In this document: positions 15,801 through 24,495 of the stretch, in pieces
How the letters are laid out: every line of letters begins with the position of its first letter
Position numbering within the stretch: the first letter of the stretch is position 1
Source: Sphaerisporangium sp040685555
Lineage (GTDB): Bacteria; Actinomycetota; Actinomycetes; Streptosporangiales; Streptosporangiaceae
Reading direction: 5' to 3'
NCBI RefSeq assembly: GCF_040685555.1
Contig: NZ_JBFBIK010000002.1
Span: 1 to 64,000, forward strand
Length of the DNA stretch: 64,000 nt
Translations under genes and position numbers: made by a program
Notes under the pieces: generated by a model
Database searches by the model: none
What the model was told of the DNA's origin: nothing
What the model saw: the letters and a program-made list of their open reading frames with translations, nothing else

Positions 15801-16109
15801 TCAGACCATCGGGTCGTCGTAACGCCGCTCCTCGTACACCTGGGTGCGCGTGCCGTCGACCGGGCTGACAGGGCTGACCGGGCTGACAGGGCTGACCGGG
15901 CTGACAGGGCTCACGGGAGTCGTGCGGGTGACGGCGGTCGTCCTTCGCATGTTGGTGAGCCGCCAGATGCCGAACAGCAGTCCGGCGATACCACCGAGCA
16001 TGAGAATCACGCCGACGACGTTGATGTCGACGCCCGCGAGGTCGAACTCGACGGCCCACGTCAGGATGGCGCCGAGCATGATCAGGAAGATGCTTCCGGC
16101 TATGGTCAT
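15801..16109 (-). CDS. DUF6458 family membrane protein
   Basis: A 102-residue protein of the DUF6458 family. Two helices (about 3-19 and 30-48) with the conserved loop EFDLAGVDINVVG are the family core. After TNMRR comes a linker of six VSP/VSP-like tripeptides encoded by a 9-bp tandem repeat, then TQVYEERRYDDPMV. Family function is unknown. GGAGG lies 6-10 bp before ATG 16109. Confidence 0.8.
   Translation of the reverse strand: MTIAGSIFLIMLGAILTWAVEFDLAGVDINVVGVILMLGGIAGLLFGIWRLTNMRRTTAVTRTTPVSPVSPVSPVSPVSPVSPVDGTRTQVYEERRYDDPMV
15862..15915 (-). repeat. 9-bp tandem repeat inside the DUF6458 gene
   Basis: Six copies of GGGCTGAC(A/C), the last changed to GGGCTCACG, encode Val-Ser-Pro units on the minus strand. 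The A and C forms alternate, so an 18-bp unit was duplicated. Copy changes would stay in frame. Confidence 0.85.
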
Positions 16110-16249
16110 GGAAATGCCTCCTTCGCTCCTCGCACCCCCTTCTTTCCCTCACACGGGTCTCAAACGTCCGAGGCCCGCCGGATCTCGCCACGCCGTACCC
16201 GGCGTATTCCGTTTGCCCAGGCAGACACGTCGGTGGTACGCACTCTTCC

Positions 16250-16855
16250 GTGACGTTCAGCGATAAACCGACCTTCACCGGCAAGCGCGTCGTACTGCGC
16301 CCCGCCGGCCCGGAGCATGCCGACGGCCTGTGGGAGCTCGTGCGCGACCCCGAGACCCGGCGGCTCACCGGCTCGCACGGGGGGTTCAACCAGGAGGCCA
16401 CCAGGCTCTGGTACGCCACCCGGGCCGAGCACGGCGACCGGCTCGACCTGGCGATCTGCGACGCGGCCGACGGCTCCTACGTCGGCGAGATCGTGCTCAA
16501 CGAGCTCGACACCGCCAACATGTCCTGCAACCTGCGCATCGCCCTGGTGGGCCCGCGCGTGTACGGCAAGGGATACGGCACCGAGGCCACCCGCCTGGTC
16601 CTTGCCCACGCGTTCGAGACCGTGGGGCTCCACCGGGTGAGCCTTGAGGTGTTCGCCTTCAACGCTCGGGCGCATCACGTGTACGAGAAGGTCGGCTTCG
16701 TCAAGGAAGGCGTCCTGAGAGACGCCCTGCGCTGGGACGGGGAGTGGCACGACGCCATCGTGATGTCCGTCCTCGCCCCCGACTGGAACATCCACCGCGG
16801 CCACCCGCCGGTCCGGCGGCCCACCCGTGAGGACTCCCCCGCTGAAACGCACTGA
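16250..16855 (+). CDS. GNAT family N-acetyltransferase (RimJ/RimL type)
   Basis: A 201-residue GNAT enzyme. It starts with the RimJ/RimL pattern GKRVVLRPAGPEHADGLWEL and contains the acetyl-CoA loop VGPRVYGKGYGTEATRLVLA (about 100-120) and the end motif NARAHHVYEKVGFVKEGVLR (about 140-159). It probably acetylates an amine on a peptide or metabolite. GTG 16250 is the family start. The last 29 bp overlap the AzlC gene, so the three genes 16250-17920 appear coupled. Confidence 0.88.
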   Translation: MTFSDKPTFTGKRVVLRPAGPEHADGLWELVRDPETRRLTGSHGGFNQEATRLWYATRAEHGDRLDLAICDAADGSYVGEIVLNELDTANMSCNLRIALVGPRVYGKGYGTEATRLVLAHAFETVGLHRVSLEVFAFNARAHHVYEKVGFVKEGVLRDALRWDGEWHDAIVMSVLAPDWNIHRGHPPVRRPTREDSPAETH

Positions 16856-17621
16856 TCCTTCCCTCCAGCCCCCCGGCCGGCCCCGACCGGCCGACCCCGG
16901 GTGGCCCGCCACTCGCGCGTCGGTGCTCCGCGACGCGGCCGGGATCGCCCTGACCAGCGGGGCGTACGCCGTGTCCTGCGGTGCGATCTGCTCGGCCGCG
17001 GGGCTGTCCATTCTTCAGACGTTAGCGCTGTCGCTGCTGATGTTCACGGGCGCGTCGCAGTTCGCGATCGCCGGGGTGATCGGCTCCGGTGGCAACCCGT
17101 TCGCCGGTGCCGCCGTCGCGGTCCTGCTCGGCAGCCGCAACGCGCTGTACGGCCTGCGCCTGGCCTCGCTGCTGAACGTCAGGGGCGCACGCAAGGCCCT
17201 GGCCGCGCAGCTGGTCATCGACGAGACCACCGCGATGGCCGTCGGCCGCGAGACCGAACGGGCCGGGCGGCTCGGATTCTGGGCGACCGGCGTGGCCTTG
17301 TACACGCTGTGGGGCCTTGGCAACCTGCTCGGCGCGCTCGGCGCCCAGGTCCTGCCCGGCCCCGAGGTGCTCGGCATGGACGTGGCCGCGCCCGCCGCGT
17401 TCCTGGCCCTGCTGGCGCCGCGCATGCGTGCGGGGCGTCCGTGGATGGCGGCCCTGCTCGCCGCCGCGACCGCCCTGATCGCCGCGCCGCTGCTGCCTGC
17501 GGGCGTTCCCGTGCTGCTGTCCGCCCTGGTGGTGGGGGTCCTGGCGCTGCTCCTGCCGTCGAAGAAGGCGGAACCGCCGGTATCCCCGGCCATTTCCGGC
17601 CCTGAGGAGGAGACCCCATGA
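16827..17621 (+). CDS. azlC: AzlC family branched-chain amino acid exporter subunit
   Basis: A 264-residue membrane protein with the AzlC motifs ALSLLMFTGASQFAIAGVIG (about 68-87) and LLGSRNALYGLRLASLL (about 99-115), and seven or eight predicted helices. With AzlD it exports branched-chain amino acids in characterised systems. The N-terminal 30 residues are Pro/Arg-rich and vary in the family, so the GTG start at 16827 is not certain. The stop overlaps the azlD ATG by 4 bp. Confidence 0.9.
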   Translation: MRTPPLKRTDPSLQPPGRPRPADPGWPATRASVLRDAAGIALTSGAYAVSCGAICSAAGLSILQTLALSLLMFTGASQFAIAGVIGSGGNPFAGAAVAVLLGSRNALYGLRLASLLNVRGARKALAAQLVIDETTAMAVGRETERAGRLGFWATGVALYTLWGLGNLLGALGAQVLPGPEVLGMDVAAPAAFLALLAPRMRAGRPWMAALLAAATALIAAPLLPAGVPVLLSALVVGVLALLLPSKKAEPPVSPAISGPEEETP

Positions 17622-17920
17622 TCTGGTACGCCGTGATCGCCGCGAGCGTGGGCTGCTACCTGTTCAAGCTCGCCGGGCTGTCGGTGCCGGAGCGGATCCT
17701 GCGGGACGAACGCACACGCCGGATCGCCGCACTGCTACCCGTGGGGCTGTTGAGCGCCCTCATCGCCACCCAGACGTTCACAGGGGGCCACCACATCACC
17801 CTGGACGCTCGCGCCGCGGGGCTCGGCGCGGCCGTGATCGCGCTGCTGTTCCGCGCGCCGTTCCTGATAGTCGTGGCGGTGGCCGTCGCGACCACCGCCG
17901 TGTTACGCCTCCTTGGGTGA
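17618..17920 (+). CDS. azlD: AzlD family branched-chain amino acid exporter subunit
   Basis: A 100-residue, four-helix AzlD protein with the typical Pro-rich loop LLPVGLLSALIATQTF after the third strand of charged residues (RDERTRRIAA). It is the small partner of AzlC. ATG 17618 overlaps the azlC stop, which fixes the start and shows translational coupling. Confidence 0.88.
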   Translation: MIWYAVIAASVGCYLFKLAGLSVPERILRDERTRRIAALLPVGLLSALIATQTFTGGHHITLDARAAGLGAAVIALLFRAPFLIVVAVAVATTAVLRLLG

Positions 17921-17950
17921 ACCGAAGCGCACCCCCGGAGTCACCTGGAT

Positions 17951-18151
17951 CTAGGTGCCGCCGTTCCGCACCGCGTTCTTCTTCGCGATGCCCCGGACCA
18001 CCTCGTCGACGTGCGGCTCGCACACCGGGTCCCGGGAACGCCTGCCGGAGAACCAGCTCGTCTCGATCACGTAGTCGGCTGGATGCCCGCATAGGCAGGT
18101 GCCAGGGTTTTCTGGGTCTACCGGTACTACCGCTGTCTGCTGCCTGACCAT
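17951..18151 (-). CDS. Small cysteine/histidine-rich protein, unknown function
   Basis: A 66-residue protein with CLCGHPADYVIE (about 19-30) and DPVCEPHVDEVV (about 41-52). The two Cys of CxC, the later Cys and two His could bind zinc. No named family is recognised, but codon use is typical of the genome and the ATG at 18151 gives a compact product. It converges with azlD with 30 bp between the stops. Confidence 0.55.
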   Translation of the reverse strand: MVRQQTAVVPVDPENPGTCLCGHPADYVIETSWFSGRRSRDPVCEPHVDEVVRGIAKKNAVRNGGT

Positions 18152-18341
18152 GAATCGAGCGTAGCCGCGATATGACCTCTTTTCTCCCAGAACACTCGCT
18201 TCTCCCCAGAAAGCAAGCCGCGTCGCGGGCGTGTGACCTGCTACGCAGACCTCAAAGGCTAGGCGAAGACGGGGCCGGCGGCTGCTCGTATGCCTACAGT
18301 TGACTCACCGGAATACGCCCCGACGATCGCGATGGGGACGC

Positions 18342-19457
18342 ATGGAGATAGAAGGGTCCTTCTGGCGCGCCATCGCGGTCTACCGCATCGCCTCGCTCGC
18401 TTACGCAGCGCTGTTGCTCGCGGGCGCCGGAGGCTACCAGCGGCCCGCCCTCGGGTGGCTCGTCATCGGTGTCATGGCCCTCTGGACCGCGGCCACGACG
18501 TTCGCCTACTCGGTCGCCCGCGGCAGGGCCCTCCTCGTGATCGACTTGCTCGTCACGATGGGCTGCCTGCTCGCCTCGCCGTACGTCCAGGGCTCGGGCG
18601 CGGGTCCCGCCGGGGTCATGCCGGTCACCGCCACCTGGATCGGCGGCCCCGTGCTCGCCTGGGCCGTGTACGGCGGGCGCCGCGCGGGGGTCGTGGCGGC
18701 GATCATCCTGTCGCTGGGCGACCTGTGGCTGCGCGGCCTGCGCGCGTTCGACCTCTTCGTCCCCGCCAGTGGGGCCGTGCTGCTGATCCTCGCCGGAGCC
18801 GTGGTGGGCCACGTCGCCCGGCTCACCAAGCAGGCCGAGGAACGGCTCCAGCGGGCGGTCGAGATGGAGGCGGCCGGCCGCGAGCGCGAGCGGCTGGCCC
18901 GGGGCATCCACGACTCCGTCCTTCAGGTGCTGGCCCTGGTACAGCGTCGCGGGCTGGAGATCGGCGGGGAGGCCGCCGAGCTGGGACGGCTGGCCGGGGG
19001 GCAGGAGGCGGCCCTGCGGGAGATGATCCGCGGCGAGCCGGTCTCGGCGAGGTACGAGGACGCCGGGCTCACCGACGTCGGCGCCCTGCTGCGCAGGTAC
19101 GGTTCGGCCACGGTGACCGTGTCCACGCCCGCGACGCCCCTTCTGCTGCGGGCGGAGCAGGCGCGGGAGGTGGCCGCGGCCGTGGGCGCGGCGCTCGACA
19201 ACGTGCGCCGGCATTGCGAGGAGGGCACCCGGGCCTGGGTGTTCGCCGAGGGGGACGCCGAGTCGGTGACCGTCACCGTCCGCGACGACGGCCCCGGCAT
19301 CCCCGCGGGGCGTCTCGCGGAGGCGGAGGCCGAGGGCAGGCTCGGCGTCGCGCAGTCGATCCGAGGGCGCGTGGCCAACCTCGGCGGCACGGCAGGCTTC
19401 ATCTCCGTTCCGGGCCAGGGCACCGAGGTCGAGCTGACCGTCCCCGCTCCCGCTTAG
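18342..19457 (+). CDS. macS: MacS family sensor histidine kinase
   Basis: A 371-residue membrane kinase. The N-terminal 150 residues have four or five hydrophobic helices. The HisKA_3 segment ERLARGIHDSVLQVLALV puts the phosphorylated His at residue 190. The ATPase part shows the N-box GAALDNVRRHCEEG and G1-box VRDDGPGIPAG. It belongs to the MacS group, known in Streptomyces to act with MacR in morphogenesis. ATG 18342 with GGGGA upstream is preferred over the TTG at 18300. The response regulator gene begins 26 bp after its stop. Confidence 0.88.
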   Translation: MEIEGSFWRAIAVYRIASLAYAALLLAGAGGYQRPALGWLVIGVMALWTAATTFAYSVARGRALLVIDLLVTMGCLLASPYVQGSGAGPAGVMPVTATWIGGPVLAWAVYGGRRAGVVAAIILSLGDLWLRGLRAFDLFVPASGAVLLILAGAVVGHVARLTKQAEERLQRAVEMEAAGRERERLARGIHDSVLQVLALVQRRGLEIGGEAAELGRLAGGQEAALREMIRGEPVSARYEDAGLTDVGALLRRYGSATVTVSTPATPLLLRAEQAREVAAAVGAALDNVRRHCEEGTRAWVFAEGDAESVTVTVRDDGPGIPAGRLAEAEAEGRLGVAQSIRGRVANLGGTAGFISVPGQGTEVELTVPAPA

Positions 19458-19483
19458 GCCCCGGCCGACCTACAGTTACCGGT

Positions 19484-20131
19484 GTGAACGCTCTGCGGGT
19501 GATGGTGGTGGACGACCACCCGATGTGGCGGGACTCCCTCGCCCGCGACCTCGGCGAGGCCGCCTACGACGTGGTCGCGACCACGGGTGAGGGGCGCCAG
19601 GCCCTCCGCGTCGCCGCCGCCGTACGGCCCGACGTGGTGATCCTCGACCTGAGGCTTCCCGACCTGCCCGGAGTGGAGGTCGCCAGAGGGCTCGCGGCCT
19701 GCGAGCACCCGCCCCGCGTCCTGGTGCTGTCGGCGAGTGCTGAGCAGGAGGACGTGCTCGAGGCGGTCAAGGCGGGCGCCTCGGGCTACCTGGTCAAGTC
19801 GGCCGGCAAGGAGGAGTTCCTCGACGCCGTGCGCCGCACGGCCGAGGGCGAGCCGGTGTTCACCCCCGGCCTCGCGGGGCTCGTGCTCGGTGAATACCGC
19901 CGCCTCGCGGTCCAGACCCCCGCCGACGACGGCCCGCGCCTGACCGACCGCGAGACCGAGGTGCTGCGCCTGGTCGCCAAGGGGCTCTCCTACAAACAGA
20001 TCGCCGAGCGGCTGGTGCTCTCGCACCGCACCGTGCAGAACCACGTGCAGAACACCCTCAACAAGCTGCGGCTTCACAACCGCGTCGAGCTGGTCCGCTA
20101 CGCGATCGAACGCGGCCTCGACGAGACCTGA
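19484..20131 (+). CDS. macR: MacR-like LuxR-type response regulator
   Basis: A 215-residue regulator. The receiver domain has the acidic pair in VVDDHPMW, the phosphoacceptor Asp55 in VVILDLRLPD and the conserved Lys in GYLVKSAGKEE. The C-terminal LuxR/GerE helix-turn-helix is LTDRETEVLRLVAKGLSYKQ followed by LSHRTVQNHVQNTLNKL. It is the partner of the MacS kinase just upstream. GTG 19484 is used; a GTG two bases before it is out of frame. Confidence 0.9.
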   Translation: MNALRVMVVDDHPMWRDSLARDLGEAAYDVVATTGEGRQALRVAAAVRPDVVILDLRLPDLPGVEVARGLAACEHPPRVLVLSASAEQEDVLEAVKAGASGYLVKSAGKEEFLDAVRRTAEGEPVFTPGLAGLVLGEYRRLAVQTPADDGPRLTDRETEVLRLVAKGLSYKQIAERLVLSHRTVQNHVQNTLNKLRLHNRVELVRYAIERGLDET

Positions 20132-20145
20132 CGGCGCCCGCGACT

Positions 20146-20436
20146 TCACAGGCCGTCGACCTTGTAAGGGTCGTGCTCGGCGAGGAGCCTGTCGAGGCGC
20201 GCCTGGTCGACGCGGCTCGCCATGTTGCCGACCTCCTGCCGGTCGCGCACGCACTTGGCGAGCACGAAGGCCGACGTCACCGTGTAGAGCACGGCGACGG
20301 CCAGGAACGCGCGGACCCAGGGGTCGACGGGAATGTAGGCGATGCCGATCGCGATGCCGGCGAGCGCGATCCCGAAGGAGATGACGCATTGGGCGTAGTA
20401 AGCGCCGGTCGTGGTGGGGTGCAGGGGCTTCGTCAT
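20146..20436 (-). CDS. YiaAB family inner membrane protein
   Basis: A 96-residue protein with two membrane helices (about 13-32 and 38-58) and the YiaA/YiaB core FGIALAGIAIGIAYIPVDPW. The C-terminal tail is charged (NMASRVDQARLDRLLAEHDP). The family is found widely and its function is not known. It converges with macR with 14 bp between the stop codons. ATG 20436 begins the usual family N-terminus. Confidence 0.85.
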   Translation of the reverse strand: MTKPLHPTTTGAYYAQCVISFGIALAGIAIGIAYIPVDPWVRAFLAVAVLYTVTSAFVLAKCVRDRQEVGNMASRVDQARLDRLLAEHDPYKVDGL

Positions 20437-20598
20437 GGTTTCGATGCTCCTCCGTGGGCGGCCCAGGCGCCTGAGTACGCGTACCGGATCTCCCCTGAGT
20501 ACTTGCCCGCGCGTTCCCGGGACCGCGCTTCGCCCGCGTCGCTGCGCTGCGGGCGAAAGGGGTGCCGCGTGCGGTGACCAGCGGCCTAGGGTGCGCAT

Positions 20599-21294
20599 AT
20601 GGAGATCACCCAGCTTCGTCCCGAGCTCTACATGCTCCAGCCGAGGTTCGGGCAGGCCTACCTCTGGCGGGACGCCGGCTCGCTCACGCTCATCGACACC
20701 GGCATCGCGGGCTCCGGGGCCGACATCGCCGAGGCCATCGGCACGCTCGGGTTCGACAGGCGTGAGCTCACCCGCGTGGTGGTGACCCACTTCCACGAGG
20801 ACCACACCGGTTCGGCGGCCGAGGTCAGGGCGTGGGGCGGGGTGAGCGTCATGGCCCACCGGCTCGAGGCGCCGGTGATCCGGGGCGTGGTCCGCGGCCG
20901 GCCGCCCAACTTCCACGATTGGGAGCGCGAGCTGCACGCGCAGGTCGCCACCGGCCTGCCACCCGCGCCGCCCTGCCCTGTCGACCGCGAGCTCGAAGAC
21001 GGTGACGTCATCGACTTCGGCGGCGGCGCCCGCGTGATCGCGACCCCCGGCCACACCGATGGCAGCATCGCGATCCACCTGCCCGCGTCCGGGGTGCTGT
21101 TCACGGGCGACACCGTGGCCCACGTCGACGGGCAGGTGATGCTCGGGGTCTTCAACCTCGACCGCGCCAAGACGATGGAGTCGTTCCGCGCCCTGGCCAA
21201 GCTCGACACGACCCTCGCGTGCGTCGGCCACGGCCGGCCGATCACCACCGACGTCCCCGCCACCCTCACGGCCGTATCGCGCAACTTCACCTGA
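20599..21294 (+). CDS. MBL-fold metallo-hydrolase
   Basis: A 231-residue metallo-beta-lactamase-fold enzyme. It has HFHEDHTGS (about 66-74) for the first metal ions, ATPGHTDGSIAIH (about 150-162) and VGHGRPITT near the end. It fits the glyoxalase II-like general hydrolase group; the substrate is unknown. It has no signal peptide. It is transcribed alone and converges with the NlpC/P60 gene. Confidence 0.88.
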   Translation: MEITQLRPELYMLQPRFGQAYLWRDAGSLTLIDTGIAGSGADIAEAIGTLGFDRRELTRVVVTHFHEDHTGSAAEVRAWGGVSVMAHRLEAPVIRGVVRGRPPNFHDWERELHAQVATGLPPAPPCPVDRELEDGDVIDFGGGARVIATPGHTDGSIAIHLPASGVLFTGDTVAHVDGQVMLGVFNLDRAKTMESFRALAKLDTTLACVGHGRPITTDVPATLTAVSRNFT

Positions 21295-21307
21295 TCCCGG
21301 CCGAGTG

Positions 21308-22315
21308 TCAGGGGCGCACGGCGCCCGCCAGGCGGCCGCGCCAGTAGGAGTCCAGCGCGACGACCTTGACCACGTCGCCGGTACGCGGGGCGTGCACCAT
21401 CTTGCCGTCGCCCGCGTAGATGCCCATGTGACCGAGCCCGTTGCTGAAGAGCAGGTCACCGGGCCGCAGCGCGTTCAGCGACACCCGCCGGGAGGCGCCC
21501 CACGCCCACTGCTGGTAGGTGGTGCGCGGCAGCTTGACCCCGGCCTTGGCCCAGGCCGCCTGGGCGAAGCCGGAGCAGTCGTAGGAGCTCGGCCCGGTGG
21601 CGCCCCAGCGGTACGGCTTGCCCACCTGCGCGTAGGCGAACTGCAGTGCCACCTTGGCGTTGCCGGACGCCGCGCCGTCGTACTTGATGCCCCGGCTGTT
21701 CGGGTCGCCCGCGTTGAACTGGTTGAGCCGCCGCAGCAGGCGTTCCTGCTCGCCGACGAGCTTCTCCACCTGCTTCTTCTCCTTGCCGACATCGACCAGG
21801 ATCTTGGACATGTCGTCGTACGCGGTCTTGGCCTTGGCCCGCCGCGTCCGCAGCCCGCGCGTGGCGGCGTCGAACGCCTCCAGGGTGCGGGCCTGCCCCG
21901 CCGACACCTGGTCGGCCACGGCCAGCCCGGACAGCAGGCCCGCCGGGTCGTCCTGCGAGATGAGCCCCGGCAAGCTCATCATGCCGCCGTACTGGTACAT
22001 GTTCGAGGCGGTCGAGACGACGTTCTCCCGCAGCGAGTCGACCTTGCTCCGCTCGCGGTCGAGCTCCTGGTCGAGCAGGCCGTACTTCTTCTTGGCGGTC
22101 TTGTAGCGCTCGGCGACGGTGTTGTAGCGCTCGACCATCTTGTCGGCCTGGTCCTGGAGCTTCTCGAGCCTGGCCTTGGCCTGTGCGACGGTGGGACGCG
22201 GCTCGGCCGCGGCGCTCCCCTGGGCCGTCAGAAACATCAGAAACGTCAGAGACATGGCGACGGCCGGCCCGGCGACCGCCGGAACGAGTCGCTTCCGGAC
22301 GCTGCGCACGGGCAC
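21308..22315 (-). CDS. Secreted NlpC/P60 endopeptidase with coiled coil
   Basis: A 335-residue cell-wall hydrolase. Residues 1-37 form a signal peptide ending SAAAEP. Residues about 45-205 are coiled coil, like other actinobacterial P60 hydrolases that need activation. The NlpC/P60 domain has the catalytic Cys247 in SSYDCSGFAQAAW and His296 in GHMGIYAGDG. It would cut gamma-D-Glu-meso-DAP bonds in peptidoglycan peptides. GTG 22315 with GGGAAGGGA upstream is preferred; a GTG six bases further in is also possible. Confidence 0.92.
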   Translation of the reverse strand: MPVRSVRKRLVPAVAGPAVAMSLTFLMFLTAQGSAAAEPRPTVAQAKARLEKLQDQADKMVERYNTVAERYKTAKKKYGLLDQELDRERSKVDSLRENVVSTASNMYQYGGMMSLPGLISQDDPAGLLSGLAVADQVSAGQARTLEAFDAATRGLRTRRAKAKTAYDDMSKILVDVGKEKKQVEKLVGEQERLLRRLNQFNAGDPNSRGIKYDGAASGNAKVALQFAYAQVGKPYRWGATGPSSYDCSGFAQAAWAKAGVKLPRTTYQQWAWGASRRVSLNALRPGDLLFSNGLGHMGIYAGDGKMVHAPRTGDVVKVVALDSYWRGRLAGAVRP

Positions 22316-22440
22316 GAGGATCCCTTCCCTGATCAACCGCACCGTGGCCCGGCCGCCACGACATCGACGGACCGGCCACGGCGATTCGCACCAGCAGGTA
22401 CGGGCCACGGCGGCGAGCGGTTCACCGAAGGGGAAAGGAA

Positions 22441-23205
22441 TCAGGGACGGTAAGGGAATCGGCCGCCGGGCGGTGAACGCGCGTCCGGAGTCCTGGTCAC
22501 CACCCCGGTGGCGATGACGTCCTCCTCGTCGGTGACCACGTCGAGCTTCATCCTCAGACCGGGCTCGATCACCTCCATGCGCAGCTCGGCGCCGTCCTCG
22601 GCGGCGCAGGCCTCGTCTCCCGGGGCGCGCTGGAAGTCCATCGACATGGCCCTTCCAGGGGTGATCTCGGAGTCCCTGAGGACGAAGACGCACTTCCCGT
22701 TGCTGAGCCGGATCACCAGCCGGCCGGACACCACGTGCGAGCGCTCGACGGAGTCGACGCGCACGTGGACGGAGTGCCCGCCGCTCTCCGGGTAGTCGAG
22801 AAAGCCCCTCCACTCGCCTTCGCGGTCGTCGTGGCGGCTCCTCGCCGGCCCCGCGAGCGCGGGGAACACCAGGGCGCCCGCCGAGAAGGCCACCGCGGCC
22901 CCCACGAGGGTGCTGAACAGCAGGGCGGTCAGGTGGCGCAGGCGCAGGGGTCTGAAGAGCCGCTTGGTCCCCAGCATGAGGAGCACGGTGACCAGGCCGA
23001 TGGCGGCCACCAGGACACGCTGTTCAGAGGTGAGAACCGTCACCTGGGTGATCTTCGAGAGCCTGACCGGGGTGCCCAGGCACCCGGCGATGATCAGGCC
23101 GAACCCCATGCCGGCCAGGGACACGCGGACACCGTCCACGGAGCGCTCCAAGTGGTTCTCGGTGACGTCGCTAGTCGGCGGCCTGCTTCGGCCTGGCGTG
23201 CTCAC
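22441..23205 (-). CDS. Membrane protein with C-terminal outer domain, unknown
   Basis: A 254-residue protein with three hydrophobic helices (about 27-48, 59-80 and 92-117) and a C-terminal domain of about 135 residues rich in beta-strand segments (GHSVHVRVDSVERSHVVSGR, GKCVFVLRDSEITPG). No family is recognised. It is the last gene in a run of four on this strand; its start overlaps the previous stop by 35 bp, so it is part of the operon. Confidence 0.7.
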   Translation of the reverse strand: MSTPGRSRPPTSDVTENHLERSVDGVRVSLAGMGFGLIIAGCLGTPVRLSKITQVTVLTSEQRVLVAAIGLVTVLLMLGTKRLFRPLRLRHLTALLFSTLVGAAVAFSAGALVFPALAGPARSRHDDREGEWRGFLDYPESGGHSVHVRVDSVERSHVVSGRLVIRLSNGKCVFVLRDSEITPGRAMSMDFQRAPGDEACAAEDGAELRMEVIEPGLRMKLDVVTDEEDVIATGVVTRTPDARSPPGGRFPYRP

Positions 23206-24475
23206 CGAGCCACCGGCTCGCCGACTCGGTGAACGCCGGGTTCCTCATGGCGTCGGCGACCGCTCGCAGGTAGACGGCGGCGCCCACCTCATACGGCTTG
23301 CCTCGTGCGGCGATCCACGCCTCCCAGCGTTCCGAATGCCGCTCGATCCGGGTCTCTGTGAGGCTGACCAGGTACTCGTCGCGGTTCTTCCGCCCTTCCA
23401 GCGTCGCGAGGACCTTCTCCAGCTTCCTGCGCTCGCGCTGGATGTCGGCCAGCTTCGCGGCGTACGGGTTCTCGCCGAGATACCCGAAGGTGAACGTCAC
23501 CACCCCGCTGAGCGTGAGCAGCGCGGTGAACAGCACCGTCACCGGGACCCTGCCGAGGTCGAGCGTGTCGATCGTCGACTTGACCGTCTCCAGGGTGGCC
23601 GAGTCGACGGTGGGCGCGAACAGCACGGCCGTACGCAGGAAGGCGAGCAGGCACACCCCGACGGACCAGCCGAGCAGGACGACCAGGGTGCCCGGCAGCA
23701 GCGGCGACCGCCAGCCCTCGATGCTCATGCGCCTTGTCCATCCCCCCGCCAGGTGCGGGGCCACGAGCATCGCGCCCGTCGTGCCGATGACGAAGGCCCA
23801 GGTCATCTCCGGGCTCTCACCGAAGAACAGGAACGTGGCGTACTGGATCGGTAGTTCGACCGCGGCGAACAGGGCGAGCACCGCGACCCGCAGCACGCCG
23901 AGGAGCAGGCGGCGCCTGAGGCTCCGGGTGGGCTCGGCCCACCGGTGACCCGGGTGGGCGGGCGCCGTGGTCCCCTTGGTCCCGTCGTGCTCCCGGTCGC
24001 CCGTGCCGGCTTGCGCCCCGTGGCCGCTGAGAAGGCTCTGGATCTCCTTCTCCTGGGCCGTGAGCCCGTCCAGCTCGCGTTCCGTACGGCTGGACCGCTC
24101 CTCGCACTTCTTCAGATCCTGCTTCGTGGCCGCGATGCGCTCCTCCAGGCGCTGGAGGTCCCGTAGCGAGCTGACCCGCTCCTCGGAGAGGGTCTCCTCA
24201 CGCATGGCCTCCAGCGTCATCAGGTAGGGCGGCCTGCTTCCCGTCGACAGGCTCCACTCGTCGTACATCCCCGACCTGCCGTCGTGGTCGCCGCTCTTCC
24301 GCGCCTCGTCGCACAGCCGCTTGAGCTCCTTCTCAGGGAGCCGCCGCCCGAGGACGGGCCCTCCGTACGGGTCCTCCTCCATCTCCAGTTCGAGGTCGAG
24401 GGAGTCAGGCCGCTCACCCTGGCTGAAGTAGGGCTTGATACGCCACCAGAGCGCCCGCCGCTGGTTCTGGCCCAC
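23171..24475 (-). CDS. Coiled-coil membrane protein, unknown function
   Basis: A 434-residue protein. Residues about 95-145 form a coiled coil (DLQRLEERIAATKQDLKKCE and LDGLTAQEKEIQSLLS). Residues about 190-355 have four membrane helices, and a second coiled coil follows (LADIQRERRKLEKVLATLEG). The product is not recognisable by family. GTG 24475 is chosen because GGAAAGGACGGA precedes it and the frame before it is not protein-like. It sits between a lipoprotein gene and a membrane-protein gene in one operon. Confidence 0.7.
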   Translation of the reverse strand: MGQNQRRALWWRIKPYFSQGERPDSLDLELEMEEDPYGGPVLGRRLPEKELKRLCDEARKSGDHDGRSGMYDEWSLSTGSRPPYLMTLEAMREETLSEERVSSLRDLQRLEERIAATKQDLKKCEERSSRTERELDGLTAQEKEIQSLLSGHGAQAGTGDREHDGTKGTTAPAHPGHRWAEPTRSLRRRLLLGVLRVAVLALFAAVELPIQYATFLFFGESPEMTWAFVIGTTGAMLVAPHLAGGWTRRMSIEGWRSPLLPGTLVVLLGWSVGVCLLAFLRTAVLFAPTVDSATLETVKSTIDTLDLGRVPVTVLFTALLTLSGVVTFTFGYLGENPYAAKLADIQRERRKLEKVLATLEGRKNRDEYLVSLTETRIERHSERWEAWIAARGKPYEVGAAVYLRAVADAMRNPAFTESASRWLGEHARPKQAAD

Positions 24476-24495
24476 TGGTCCGTCCTTTCCAAGGC

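Noticed and set aside
15862..15915. CRISPR-like repeat
   Set aside because: Units are only 9 bp with no spacers and lie in frame inside a gene.
22316..22440. Possible ydaO-type riboswitch before the NlpC/P60 gene
   Set aside because: Only scattered pieces such as GGTGAACC and GCGAATCGCC occur; the conserved core with CCCGTCAGCTAACC is missing.
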